DNA of 64,000 bases, from positions 62,001 through 126,000 of the forward strand of contig NW_020853301.1 in NCBI RefSeq assembly GCF_000972845.2, read 5' to 3'. The stretch is from Larimichthys crocea (taxonomy: Eukaryota; Chordata; Actinopteri; Sciaenidae). Under the pieces are notes generated by a model. That model ran no database searches and was not told where the DNA came from. It worked only from the letters and a program-made list of their open reading frames with translations. Below are positions 30,732 to 40,660 of this stretch, piece by piece. The position numbers and the translations under genes are program-made. Positions within the stretch are counted from its first letter, which is position 1; each line of letters opens with the position of its first letter.

Positions 30732-32471
30732 TCAGTAAAAACAGGGTTGTCCATAATGACCTGTCCGGGGACACAAGTAGACTGGTCCCTTGGAGATTGA
30801 GTACCAGAACTGTTTTAGCAGGCCTGTTGGCCCCATCACCTTTGATAAAAGTTTATAGTCTGTGCATAGTAAATAGCCACAGGTCTCCAGTTCTTTAAAG
30901 AGCCAAGTCTCTTTTTTGGGGATTAGCGACAGACAAGCACTCCGGCAGGAGACCGGCAGCAATCCTGTCCCCTACACACTCCTGAACACCCACACAGGTC
31001 GTACCCAAAACACTCCAAAGTGTTTTATAAAAGTCTGGCAGGCAGTCATCCAGCCCGGGCCGACCAGAGGCCATCTTGTCCCACTGCAGGCAGTCCAGCG
31101 CCTCCCAGTTGGAGAGCAGCATCGAGGAGAACCCCTGTCTCTGGCTGAGCTGAGGAAGTCCCTGCGCAGCTCGTCCTGGCACCCTCCTGTGAACGTCCTA
31201 CGCGCTCGAAGAGGGTGCGGTAAACACCAACCGCATGCCTCCTATCTCACCTGGTCGTAAGTTATGACCCATCAAGTAAGGCGAGACAGACATCTGTTGT
31301 TTTTTTCGCTTGAAACGTATTTTCTGTTAAAGAAAGAAGGAGGGTCGGAGCGTATCTCCCGACGGTGGTGAACGTGCTCGACCAAAGCCCTTTGACCCGC
31401 ATCCTGTAAAAAAGTGCGCAGTCCTTTGCCGTTGGTGCAGTGGTGTGTGTCGTGCTGGGTGTGTGTGAAGCCCTTATTACCATGTCACATGAGGTCCTCT
31501 CTAAGTGTTGTATATGGTTCTTCTGATAGCGTGATGTGGAGGACTAGTGGTACTGCTCAGAAACCCTGATGTGTGCCTTACCTACCTCCCACCACTACAC
31601 AAAAACTCAAACTCACCCTTTCCTCCCCCTCCAAATTTCCAGAATGCCTCACATTTCCTACAAAATCTGTGTCCCTCTGCAGCACTTCACATTAAAGTGC
31701 AGTGGGAGCGCCTTTGGATTTTTTTGAATGTGAAATCTAACGTGACAATGGGAATCAGGGGAACCCACCGGAGAAATGTGACTGTTCAGTAATCTGCTGC
31801 TGTGGAATGTGACAGGATCCCTGTCTATCTGGCTGCACTCACACCCCCATCCACCACCAACCTTCACCCATGTGTACTGTCTTTCATTACGGGTGTTTGA
31901 GCCTCCATAACACCACCACGCTACCGCCCCGCTTCCAGCTGGCCAAGGCCTGCGCATACTGTAGGTGGGGCTCTGTCCACCGTCCTGTCCAAGTGAAGTC
32001 TAAGTACAGTTCCAGTCACCACCCCCATCACCACCACCCGACAATCGTCCGACCGCAACTGCTTGATGAACGCAGAGATTTCTGAAACAGGTCCAAGTTT
32101 GTCTGGGGCCCCGGTTTGGAGCAATAGATGTTAATCATGCAGAAACAAACCAAAAACCCTGCATTTCAGCCTTACAGCCACAAGCTTCTGCCTGCCCAGG
32201 ATCTCAGAGTGGGAGAGGACTTTAATTCCAGGCCTGGGAGAGGATGAGAGATGGCTAACACCTCAACAGATTGGTGCCCATTGATAGTGTGTAATGGCCT
32301 TTCCACCACAGACCCAGTCCAACTCATTGTTGGTGGTCACTTTGGGTCTTCCCCCTGCAGGAAAATGATATCCACCAGCGCTTGAGAAGGCCATCTGGTG
32401 AACCAAAGCTCTCTAATGCTGGGCTCTTGCCCTCCATTGATGTTTAGGTTTCCGATTCTGATCTTGTTCAT
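30732..32471 (-). pseudogene. Element B ORF2: APE endonuclease and partial RT
   Basis: The first ATG (32471-32469) starts MNKIRIGNLNINGGQEP, a Tx1-type ORF2 beginning. Then come FLQ(G)E near 32370, an N-I-Y block (32130), and the AFIKQL.SDDC...LDRTVD endonuclease segment (31921-32080). Farther on are RT finger words: QWDKMASGRPGLDDCLPDFYKTLW (about 31030-31110), AAGLLPECLSVA, then LLCTDYKLLSKVM (30830-30870). The palm with YADD, the thumb and the C-terminus are absent. Stops and frame changes are frequent, so it is dead. Confidence 0.78.
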
Positions 32472-32649
32472 GGCAGACAGGATAGAGAGAAAGGAAAGAA
32501 AGGTGGATCAGTAAGAGGTGCACCACACTCATCTCAGCATCATCATCATCATATCATCACATCATTATTAACTAGATCTTTTTTATTTTTTTTTTCTTTG
32601 TCTTCTCTTTCGTAAGCATCATGTGTTTATTAGTCTGAAAGCGTTTCTT

Positions 32650-33801
32650 TATTCTAAGATGTCGACTTCAGACCATCTTCTGTAAGGTTTGACACTTTCA
32701 GGAAGTTGATCTGGATCAGGAAAAATAGCTTTACTTAACAACCGACTGGTCGCAAAGGTTCCAATCGAGGAAAGGTGTTGATGTACCTCTAAGGTGTATA
32801 TGTCTCCACTAAAGTCGTGGTCTGTTACAGAGGCACAGTGAGTCACCGTCCATCCCCTACCTCCTCTTACCGCACAGTAGACTCCCCCCCCTGACGCCCC
32901 CACATCCTCACCTATACAAATACACCGGCAAGCCTGACTTGGGACGGTGCTCCCCCACAGACGCTCCTCCCCTGCGGTCTGACTCCCCATATCTCGTTTC
33001 TCCTGCCTTGTCCTTCCCTGAAAGCAGCCGAGCTGTCCACAGCTGCTGTCTCAGCTGGCTGCTCCTCTGTCCTGATCTGTTGGAGTCCGGTTTGCTGTCC
33101 CAGACTCTCCGGGAGGGGCGGGGCGCTCCGCGTTTAGGCGGGCGGCGGCCTCCCGCCGCCTCCTCTCCAGACACCGCGGCAGTCCTGAGAACCAGCTCAT
33201 CCGCGGGCTCCGTGAGGGACCGGGCGACCGCCTGTGCCCCACACCCCGACACCTCAAAGCACCTTCATGCCCCCGTGCTGGCGTACACCCATGTAAAATG
33301 GCCCTCTCCATGCTGACTCGAAAAGACGTCACGTACTGAGACGGACAGTGAAGGGAACATGTTCACACGCACCTCGTCCTCCTGAAGGACTGGACGTGTC
33401 TCAGTTTGCCTCTTACACCTAACACTACAGTGTGAACCCCTCGCCAATCTTCCCAAAAGCGCCGCAGGCTCCTGCGCCAAAGCCTCATGTTGGGGAATGA
33501 ACGGGGAACACCGGAGACGGTGACCGGGTGAAAGGGAACTCGAGCAGGGACCACCTGCAGTACAACACCCGAGGAGTCACTCCGCTTCGCCAACATATCA
33601 GGACACCAAACGCTCCTCCTTCACAAACAACCGACACTCCTTTGTCATCCTGGAGGGTAGGACAAGTTTGGGCGTGTCCCACCCCTGGCTCCACACAGCA
33701 ACTAGAACCTCCTCAACCAGGCAACACCGACCGGATCGGGCTGAACACTGCACCCCGATGCCGTAATTGAAAAGGGAAGTCTCTCCCTCCGAGGACGCCA
33801 T
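32650..33801 (-). pseudogene. Element B ORF1 remnant
   Basis: ATG 33801 opens MASSEGETSLFNYGIGVQCS, echoing the MASSS start of copy A. Successive frames keep LVEEVLVAV, a block matching CRLFVKEERLV, and a late DEVRVNMFPSLSVSVRDVFS plus GEGHFTWVYAST (33270-33400), which precedes the knuckle in Tx1 ORF1. The CCHC itself is degraded near 33190-33260. The rest is G/R/P-rich. At least four frame changes are visible. Function as for copy A ORF1. Confidence 0.65.
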
Positions 33802-34019
33802 CCCGCCTTGTCACACGTCTAAACGCTCCACCAAACTCCACCAAAAACCCACCAAAGTACAATGAACCCAAACACGATCAACAACCACAAACCCCACCAC
33901 ACATCACAATCAAACAACGACGTAAGAAAACAGAAAAATAGTTTCGAAAAGACTCAAAATCGCAGCAAACTACACAATGCGCTCTCCCAGACTCCGCAGC
34001 AGGCACTCATATGAGAATA

Positions 34020-34064
34020 GAGAGAGAGAGAGAGAGATAGAAGAGGAAGAGGGAGATAGAGTTA
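34020..34064. repeat. (AG)n tract at the 5' edge of element B
   Basis: Reads as (CT)n on the element's own strand, immediately upstream of its 5'UTR. Confidence 0.9.
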
Positions 34065-34094
34065 TCGTGAACCTCTTTCGTGAATGCTCTCTCT

Positions 34095-34104
34095 NNNNNN
34101 NNNN
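34095..34104. other. Assembly gap (10 N)
   Basis: Ten Ns. The sequence to the right resumes in the middle of Tx1-like ORF1, so the 5' half of that copy is missing from the assembly. Any frame crossing the Ns is not real. Confidence 1.
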
Positions 34105-35004
34105 AGGAGAGTGCAGAAGCCAGGCCTGGAGGGAGCACTGAGGTGAATGGGAGGTGGGAGATAAACAAGTGAGGACACAGGTGATACTTCAGGTAAAGGG
34201 GCAGGTGAATTGGTGAGGATGGCATGAAATAGGTAGGGGGGTGAGGCAGGTGAGGTTGTTGGTAAAAGTAGGTAAAGGGAATAAAGTAGCACTTAAACTG
34301 GGGAGGTAGCTGAAACAGGTGAGGTGGAAGAGGCAGGTGAAGCTGTATGGAGGCTTGGTGAGGCGTAGGTGAGGCTGTAGGTGAGGCTGTAGGTGAAGCT
34401 GTGTGTGAGGCTGTGGTGAGTGCTGTAGGTGAGGCTGTGGGTGAGGTTGTAGGTGAAGCTGTAGGTGAGGCTGTGGGTGAGGCTGTAGGTGAAGCTGTAG
34501 GTGAGGCTGTGGGTGAGGGTCAGGTGAGGCTGTAGGTAAGGTGAGAGAGGAGGTATGTAGCAGAGGAGCTGTGTGGAGCAGCTGAGGCTGAAGGGATGGA
34601 GGCCTGTGAGGCTGGGTGGGGTCTGCTCCTCTGAAACGGCGCAGTAAGAGGAGAAGTGCTCTGACTGTGATGGTTGGTGGAAGGCCGCGGCGGCGCAGGG
34701 AAGCCTGCTGTAGAGAGCGGAGCAGCTCTGGACTGGCAGCAGTGACAGTGAGGGCTGTGTGTCTGACAGCAGTGACCTGTCTCACACTCAGCAGCTGCTT
34801 AGGTGTATTAGCTGAGGTACTGCAGGCCTTTTTAAAGCAGACCAAATGGATGAAGGTAATGTTGGAACAGCACTTCCCTGATTTGCAAGGTTTTATGACT
34901 CAGTTAGGTACATTCTTAGACATACAGAGTCAGACCTGACAGACCAGGAAGTATTTAGACTGAAAAAACAGATGATCAAAGTCAGGAAGCAGCTCAGTTC
35001 TTAA
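34105..35004 (+). pseudogene. Tx1-like ORF1 C-terminal part with GEAV repeats
   Basis: Downstream of the CCHC region, the ORF1 frame has a G/E-rich linker (ETGEVEEAGEAV), a tandem array coding for (A-V-G-E)n at 34345-34540, and then a TGSSDSEGCVSDSSDLS-like serine/acid segment (34735s). It ends with an LTDQEVFRLKKQMIKVRKQLSS helix and TAA at 35002. I know no named domain for the array; it resembles a flexible acidic spacer. Indels put the pieces in different frames. The complementary strand looks open across the array but is a repeat artefact. Confidence 0.65.
34345..34540 (+). repeat. 12-bp tandem repeat inside Tx1 ORF1
   Basis: About 15 units close to GTAGGTGAGGCT (variants GTGGGTGAGG and GTAGGTGAAGCT). 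The equivalent array in copy C is at 39925-40130. Confidence 0.92.
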
Positions 35005-35077
35005 TCATGATGAATGATTATATTATGATGATATTTCACTGATTGTTTTTACTCTGTGTTTTAACCTCTACATCATT

Positions 35078-36100
35078 ATGGATGTTTTTAAGATGGGCAG
35101 TCTTAACGTCAATGGTGCCAGACGCTAGAAAAGAGCGTTAGTGTTGGAGATGGCCAGAATAAACACATCAATGTTTTATTTCTACAAGAGACACACAGTG
35201 ATGTTAGTAACGAGGCAGACTGGAGCAGAGAATGGGAAGGTGACGTGATTTTAAGCCATAACACCACCCTCAGTGCAGGAGTGGGCTTCCTGTTCTCTCC
35301 AAGTTTTACTCCAACCTCTCTGCAGGTCAAACATGTCGTGGAGGGGAGGTGCCTTTTAGTGAAGGCTGGTTTTGAACATTTTAATGTTGTTTTTATCAAC
35401 ATCTACGCTCCAAACAGCGGTGCAGAGAAGAAAACTCTTCTTTGAAAACATGAAGATGTTTAAACAGCTTGTGGCTCGGAGGATATTTATTCGTGGGGTG
35501 GGGATTTTAACTGTACTGATGATGAATTTTAGATCAAAACCATGCAGAGCCGCATCCAGTATCCCAGCATGCCTTGAGGCAGCTGGTCTCTTCCCATGGC
35601 CTGGTGGACGTGTGGAGAAGGATGCACACAGACTGCAGACAGTACACATGGTCCCACGTCAGAGAAAACAGAATCTCCCTGGCCAGACTCGATCGTTTTT
35701 ATGTTTTTTTTAAGCACAGACTCAGTGCTGTAAAAATGAGTGAGATTTTACCGGTTGGTTTACTGATCATCTTTGGTTTTAGTAAGCGTTTTTTACCAGA
35801 AATATTTTACCCAAAAGTACCTATTGGCATTTTAACTGTTGATAATCTTTCAGGGCTTTTGAGCTTTTATGGACTGATTTAGACAGTTCATTTTAGTTCA
35901 AATGAAACTGTTTATGTCAGCAGCACACACCAATGTCACACATGACATCACCAGATCTATCAGAGATCTGGAGACTGATATTGTGGATCTTGAGTGTGAA
36001 AGTGAGTCCACAGGAGATCGAGGATATATTGAAATCCTCAAGTATAAAAAAAAATTGGCTTTAGCCAGCCTGCTGGACACTAAAGTACAGGGTGCGCTGT
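35078..36100 (+). pseudogene. Tx1-like ORF2 endonuclease, copy B1, frameshifted
   Basis: ATG 35078 starts MDVFKMGSLNVNGA, a typical Tx1 ORF2 start. APE motifs follow: FLQETHSDV (about 35185), INIYAPN (35395) and a shifted (G)GDFNCTDD (about 35500-35520). Indels at about 35126, 35428 and 35451-35500 break the frame. After the endonuclease, the linker (ITRSIRDLETDIVDLECESES, 35948s) continues to LDTKVQGAL at 36095, where the copy ends in a CT microsatellite. Confidence 0.8.
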
Positions 36101-36211
36101 CCGGCTCTCTCTCTCTCTCTCTCTCTCTGTCTCCCTCTCTCTCTGTCTATTATTATTAGTCTACCTTATTGTCACTCTACCTTTGTGTCCTTTGATGTAT
36201 TGGATGATGTA

Positions 36212-36260
<49 letters not shown>

Positions 36261-36291
36261 CCTGTCTCTTTCTCTCTCTCTCTCTCTCTTC
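36101..36291 (+). repeat. (CT)n-rich tract between Tx1-like copies B1 and B2
   Basis: Two CT arrays (36102-36148 and 36217-36291) flank about 70 bases of unrelated sequence. The second runs directly into the 5' end of copy B2. Confidence 0.93.
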
Positions 36292-36376
36292 GGTGTGAGA
36301 GGAGTGTGTGTGGTGGAGCTGAATAAATTTGAGTGTTTGCTCTCTTTCTATTTTCCCTTTTCTGTATTTTTTTTGT

Positions 36377-36409
<33 letters not shown>

Positions 36410-36549
36410 ACAGGGATTAATAAAGTACTTCTGATTTTGATTCTGATTCTGAATATAGTTGTGTTAGTTTGGTGTTTGTTTGGTTGTTTTTTGGTTAGTT
36501 TGGTGTTTGTTTGTCACGTGTTTTGCCAGCCACGCTCTGAGGAGCTGGC

Positions 36550-36900
36550 ATGGCATCTAGCAGCGTTTTCTCCAGGCTGACACGGAGGCACGGCATTAAA
36601 ATCGGAGCCGGCTCTCCGTGCAGCGTGGAGGAGGTCGCACTGGCCGTGATAGAGGTCTGAACAGCATGGTGGTCCTGTTCCTGGAGACGGTGGAGCAGGT
36701 GAACAGGTTGGTGGAGACGGGCATCACGGTGAACGGGATGTTTGAGCCGGTGATGCCGCTGACGCAGCCGGCAACAAAGATCACCTTATCAAACGTTCCC
36801 CCGTTCATCAGTGATGACTTTTTAACCAGAGAGCTGTCCAGACATGGAAAGGTGGTGTCACCCATTAGGAAGGTGTTGTCAGGAAGCAGCTCAGTTCTTA
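36550..36900 (+). pseudogene. Tx1-like ORF1, copy B2, deleted
   Basis: Starts MASSSVFSRLTRRHG like copy A. A deletion at about 36652-36655 shifts the frame; the frame recovers as NRLVETGITVNGMFEPV...SRHGKVVSPIRKVLSG. The sequence then jumps from GTGTTGTC directly to AGGAAGCAGCTCAGTTCTTAA (36883-36903), the ORF1 end. The knuckle and the GEAV array are thus missing. The joint shows a shared GTC, as expected for microhomology joining or a template switch. Confidence 0.8.
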
Positions 36901-36978
36901 ATCATGATGAATGTACAGATTTTATTCTTATTTATTTCACTGATTGTTTTTACTCTGTGTTTTAACCTCTACATCATT

Positions 36979-38843
36979 ATGGATGTTTTTAAGAGTGGCC
37001 AGAATGAAACACATCAATGTTTTATTTCTACAAGAGACACAATGATGTGAGTAACGAGGCAGACTGGAGCAGAGAATGGGAAGATGACGTGATTTTAAGC
37101 CATAACACCACCCTCAGTGCAGGAGTGGGCTTCCTGTTCTCTCCAAGTTTTACTCCAACCTCTCTGCAGGTCAAACATGTCGTGGAGGGGAGGTGCCTTT
37201 TAGTGAAGGCTGGTTTTTAACATTTTAATGTTGTTTTTATCAACATCTACGCTCCAAACAGCGGTGCAGAGAGAAAACTCTTCTTTGAAAACATGAATGA
37301 TGTTTTAAACAGCTGTGGCTCGGAGGACTATTTATTCGTGGGTGGGGATTTTAACTGTACTGATGATGAATTTTTAGATCAAAACCATGCAGAGCCGCAT
37401 CCAGTATCCCAGCATGCCTTGAGGCAGCTGGTCTCTTCCCATGGCCTGGTGGACGTGTGGAGAAGGATGCACACAGACTGCAGACAGTACACATGGTCCC
37501 ACGTCAGAGAAAACAGAATCTCCCTGGCCAGACTCGATCGTTTTTATGTTTTTAAGCACAGACTCAGTGCTGTAAAAATGAGTGAGATTTTACCGGTTGG
37601 TTTTACTGATCACTCTTTGGTTTTATGTAGCGTTTTTACCAGAAATATTTTACCCAAAAGTACCTATTGGCATTTTAACTGTTGATAAATCTTTCAGGGC
37701 TTTTAGCTTTTATTGGACTGATTTTAGACAAGTTCATTTTAGTTCAAATGAAACTTTTATGTCAGCAGCACACACTCAATGTCACACATGACATCACCAG
37801 ATCTATCAGAGATCTGGAGACTGATATTGTGGATCTTGAGTGTGAAAGTGAGTCCACAGGAAATCGAGGATATATTGAAATCCTCAAGACTAAAAAGATG
37901 GCTTTAGCCAGCCTGCTGGACACTAAAGTACAGGGTGCGCTGGTCCGGTCCCAGGTCCAGAACATTAGGGAGATGGATGCTCCATCAAGCTTCTTCTTTG
38001 GGCTGGAGAAGCGACAAGGGCAGAGGAGACAGATCCAATCTCTACTCTCTGCGACAGGGCAGGAGCTGACGGAGCCAGGCCTGATCAGGAAGAGAGCCGT
38101 CGAGTTTTATGCCTCACTGTTCAAAAGTGAATTTAAAGAGAATGAGGAACTGATGGAAGAGGTCTGTGGTGGTCTTCCTCAGGTGTCTGCAGAGGCTAAC
38201 CCACAGCTCGACAGCCCACTGACTCCACAGGAACTGTATGCTGCACTGCAGAGCATGCAGGGACGAAAGGCTCCAGGCATCGACGGCCTCACTGTGGAGT
38301 TTTACAAAGCTTTCTGGGACATCTTGGCTGGTGACATTTTAGATGACGAGAGCCTGGTGGCTGGGTCGCTGGCTCTGTCGAGTAGGAGAGCCATCATCAC
38401 CCTCCTGCCTAAGAAAGGAAACGTGCAGGACATCAAAAACTGGCGTCCTGTGTCTCTCCTCTGCACAGACTATAAAATACTCTCCAAAGTCTTAGCCAAT
38501 AGGCTGAGAGGAGTCATGGAGCAGATTCTCCACCGGGATCAGACGTACTGTGTAAAAAATATCCACAGAATGGGCCTGTGCAATAGAGAGGAGTGTGTAT
38601 GGACTGAGAGGCTGGGCGGGCTGAGCCCACAGTGGACAATTCTGTACAAACCTCCTCTGAAAAAGAGAACTGGAGATCTCCAATGGAGAATTTTACATGG
38701 TGCCATTGCTACCAACGCCTTTTTATCGGTCATTAATCACAGTGTTTTAAAGGAGTGCCCTTTCTGTGGTCTGACTGAAAACATCTTCCATGTTTTCACT
38801 GAGTGCAGCAGATTGGCAGGAATTTTTAATGTTTTAACTCGTG
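36979..38843 (+). pseudogene. Tx1-like ORF2, copy B2: endonuclease, linker, RT core deleted
   Basis: From ATG 36979 the N-terminal strand is deleted. FLQETQ..., then FSPSFTPTSLQVKHVVEG, INIYAPNSGA (37240s) and VGGDFNCTDDEFLDQ (37340s) remain in good order. Next are SHVRENRISLARLDRFYVF (37499s) and the FTDHSLVL catalytic histidine block (37604s). The linker leads to RT fingers KAPGIDGLTVEFYKAFW (38267s), LLPKKGNVQDIKNWRPVSLLC and a DQTYCV block (38540s). The frame there jumps to the C-terminal KNIHRMGLCNREE region, removing the palm including YADD. It ends with the CPFCGLTENIFHVFTECSR knuckle. Confidence 0.85.
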
Positions 38844-38853
38844 NNNNNNNNNN
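38844..38853. other. Assembly gap (10 N)
   Basis: Ten Ns. The sequence on the left is the Tx1-like C-terminus and that on the right is a Tx1-like 5'UTR, so the gap joins two copies. Confidence 1.
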
Positions 38854-38954
38854 TGGCATAAGTTGTGTTAGTTTGGTGTTTGTTTGGTTGTTCTTTGGTT
38901 AGTTTTAGTGTTTGTTTTCACATGTTTTGGCCAGCCATGCTCTGAGGAGCTGGC

Positions 38955-40590
38955 ATGGCGTCTAGTCAGCAGCGTTTTCTCCAGGGACACGGAGGGACGG
39001 CATTAAAATCGGAGCCGGCTCTCCGGCGCGTGGAGGAGGTCGCGCCTCGCCGTGGGAGAGGTCATCGGGCACGGCTCTGTGAAGCCGCTGCGCGTATGAA
39101 CACGCGCGGTGGTTCTTCCTGGAGACGGTGGAGCAGGTGAACAGGTTGGTGGAGACGGGCATCACGGTGAGCGGGATGTTTGAGCCGGTGATAGCCGCTG
39201 ACACAGCCGGCAACAAGATCACCTTATCAAACGTCCCCCCGTCATCATAGTGATGACTTTTTACACCAGGAGCTGTCCAGACATGGAAAGGTGGTATCAC
39301 CACATAAGAAAGGTGTGTCCGGCTGCAAGTCCCCCCTGCTGAGACAGCAGCTCTTCATGTTGCTCAAAAAAGAAGAAGACTTGACTACTGCTTCTGTGTC
39401 CGCGTAGATGACTTTGAGTACGTGTGTGTTTGCAACGTCACTACTCATAAAATGTTTTGGATGTGGCGGGAGGGACATTTGTCAAAGCCTGTTCCAACCG
39501 CGGTGCCCCGGCGCGGGGGCCGCTGCCACCGCTGACACCCATCTGCTCTTGCGGGGCGGCGGGCGGCTGCGGTCTCCGCTGCCGCTCCCGGCGGCTGACC
39601 CGTTCCGGCGCCGCGGCGTGTAGCCGGTGGGGGCCGGTACCACTGGGGAGAAGAAGGAGAAAGACACGGGGTCTACCGAGAAACAACCGGAGGAGGAGAT
39701 GCAGAGCCAGGCTGGAGGGAGCACTGAGGTGAATGGGAGGTGGGAGATGAAACAGGTGAGGACAACAGGTGATACTTCAGGTAAAGGGCACGTGAATTGG
39801 TGAGGAGTTGCATGAATAGGTGAGGGGGGTGAGGCAGGTGAGGTTGTTGTGTAAAAGTAGGTAAGGGAATAAAGTAGCACTTAAACTGGGGAGTAGCTGA
39901 AACAGGTGAGGTGGAAGAGGCAGGTGAAGCTGTAGTTGAGGCTGTAGGTAGGCTGTGGTGAGGCTGTAGGTGAGGCTGTAGGTGAAGCTGTTGTGAGGCT
40001 GTGGGTGAGGCTTAGGGTGAGGCTGTGGGTGAGGTTGTAGGTGAAGCTGTAGGTGAGGCTGTGGGTGAGGCTGTAGTGAGCTGTAGTGAGGCTGTGGGTG
40101 AGGCTTGTAGGTGAGGCTGAGGTAAGGTGAGAGAGGCAGGTAATGTAGCAGAGGAGCTGTGTGGAGCAGCTGAGGCTGAAGGGATGGAGGCCTGTGGGCT
40201 GGGTGGGGTCTGCTCCTCTGAAACGGCGCAGTAAGAGGAGGAAGTGCTCTGACTGTGTGGTTGGTGGTAAGGCCGGGCGGCTGGCAGGGAAGCCTGCTGT
40301 AGAGAGCGGAGCAGCTCTGACTGGCAGCAGTGACAGTGAGGGCTGTGTGTCTGACAGCAGTGACCTGTCTCACACTCAGCAGGCTGCTTAGGTGTATTTA
40401 GCTGAGGTACTGCAGGCCTTTTTAAAGCAGACCAAATGGATGAAGGTAATGTTGGAACACACTTCCCTGATTTGCAAAGTTTTATGACTCAGTTAGGTAC
40501 ATTTTAGACATACAGAGTCAGACCTGACAGACCAGGAATATTTAGACTGAAAAAACAGTGATCAAAGTCAGGAAGCAGCTCAGTTCTTAA
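38955..40590 (+). pseudogene. Tx1-like ORF1, copy C
   Basis: Begins ATGGCGTCTAGTCAGCAGCG (one small insertion relative to copy A) and carries the same RRM-like, CCHC (GATGTGGCGGGAGGGACATTT, 39464s, with one base lost), G/A-rich, GEAV-array and final helix parts, ending TAA at 40588-40590. Numerous 1-base gaps scatter it over three frames. Because indels far outnumber substitutions, I suspect consensus error rather than natural decay. The complementary open frame at 39777-40373 is a repeat artefact. Confidence 0.75.
39925..40130 (+). repeat. 12-bp tandem repeat inside Tx1 ORF1, copy C
   Basis: Units GTAGGTGAGGCT with many dropped bases, equivalent to 34345-34540. Confidence 0.9.
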
Positions 40591-40660
40591 TCATGATGAA
40601 TGATTATATTATGATGATATTTCACTGATTGTTTACTCTGTGTTTTAACCTCTACACCTT

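Larger units (their letters stand above)
30732..34015 (-). mobile_element. Second Tx1-clade LINE, antisense (element B)
   Basis: On the minus strand: 5' edge beside a CT run (34020-34064), G/T-rich 5'UTR (34015-33802), ORF1 (33801 to about 32650), ORF2 endonuclease from 32471, and RT fingers to about 30732, where it is truncated. The gene order and motifs match copies A-C, but the sequence is too diverged to be the same family. It lies head-to-head with the copy at 34105. Confidence 0.8.
34105..36100 (+). mobile_element. Tx1-clade LINE, copy B1 (ORF1 3' half plus endonuclease)
   Basis: Begins at the gap inside ORF1 (CAGAAGCCAGGCCTGGAGGG, matching 39701 onward). It includes the GEAV-coding array, the ORF1 stop (35002-35004), ORF2 from ATG 35078 and the endonuclease, and breaks off at 36100 in a CT run. 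Several single-base indels relative to copy B2 disrupt both frames. Confidence 0.85.
36292..38843 (+). mobile_element. Tx1-clade LINE, copy B2, internally deleted
   Basis: The 5'UTR starts after CT at TCGGTGTGAGAGGAGTG. It is interrupted by a (GT)n run (36376-36405) and a short ATTAATAAAGTACTTCTGATT-type LINE tail (36406-36450). ORF1 has lost a 57-base N-terminal piece and everything from LSG to the last helix. ORF2 has lost about 20 N-terminal residues and the RT palm/thumb. The copy stops at the second assembly gap. Confidence 0.85.

Noticed and set aside
34189..34845. 218-codon minus-strand frame rich in QPHLQLH repeats
   Set aside because: It is the complement of the 12-bp array and flanks that code for GEAV repeats in Tx1-like ORF1 on the plus strand; a tandem unit of 12 bases stays open in several frames.
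37682..38902. A single 406-codon intact ORF2
   Set aside because: The frame crosses the N gap at 38844-38853 and joins RT fingers directly to the C-terminal knuckle, so it is a deleted copy, not an intact enzyme.
39777..40373. 198-codon minus-strand proline/histidine/leucine-rich frame
   Set aside because: Same artefact in copy C, opposite the ORF1 array.
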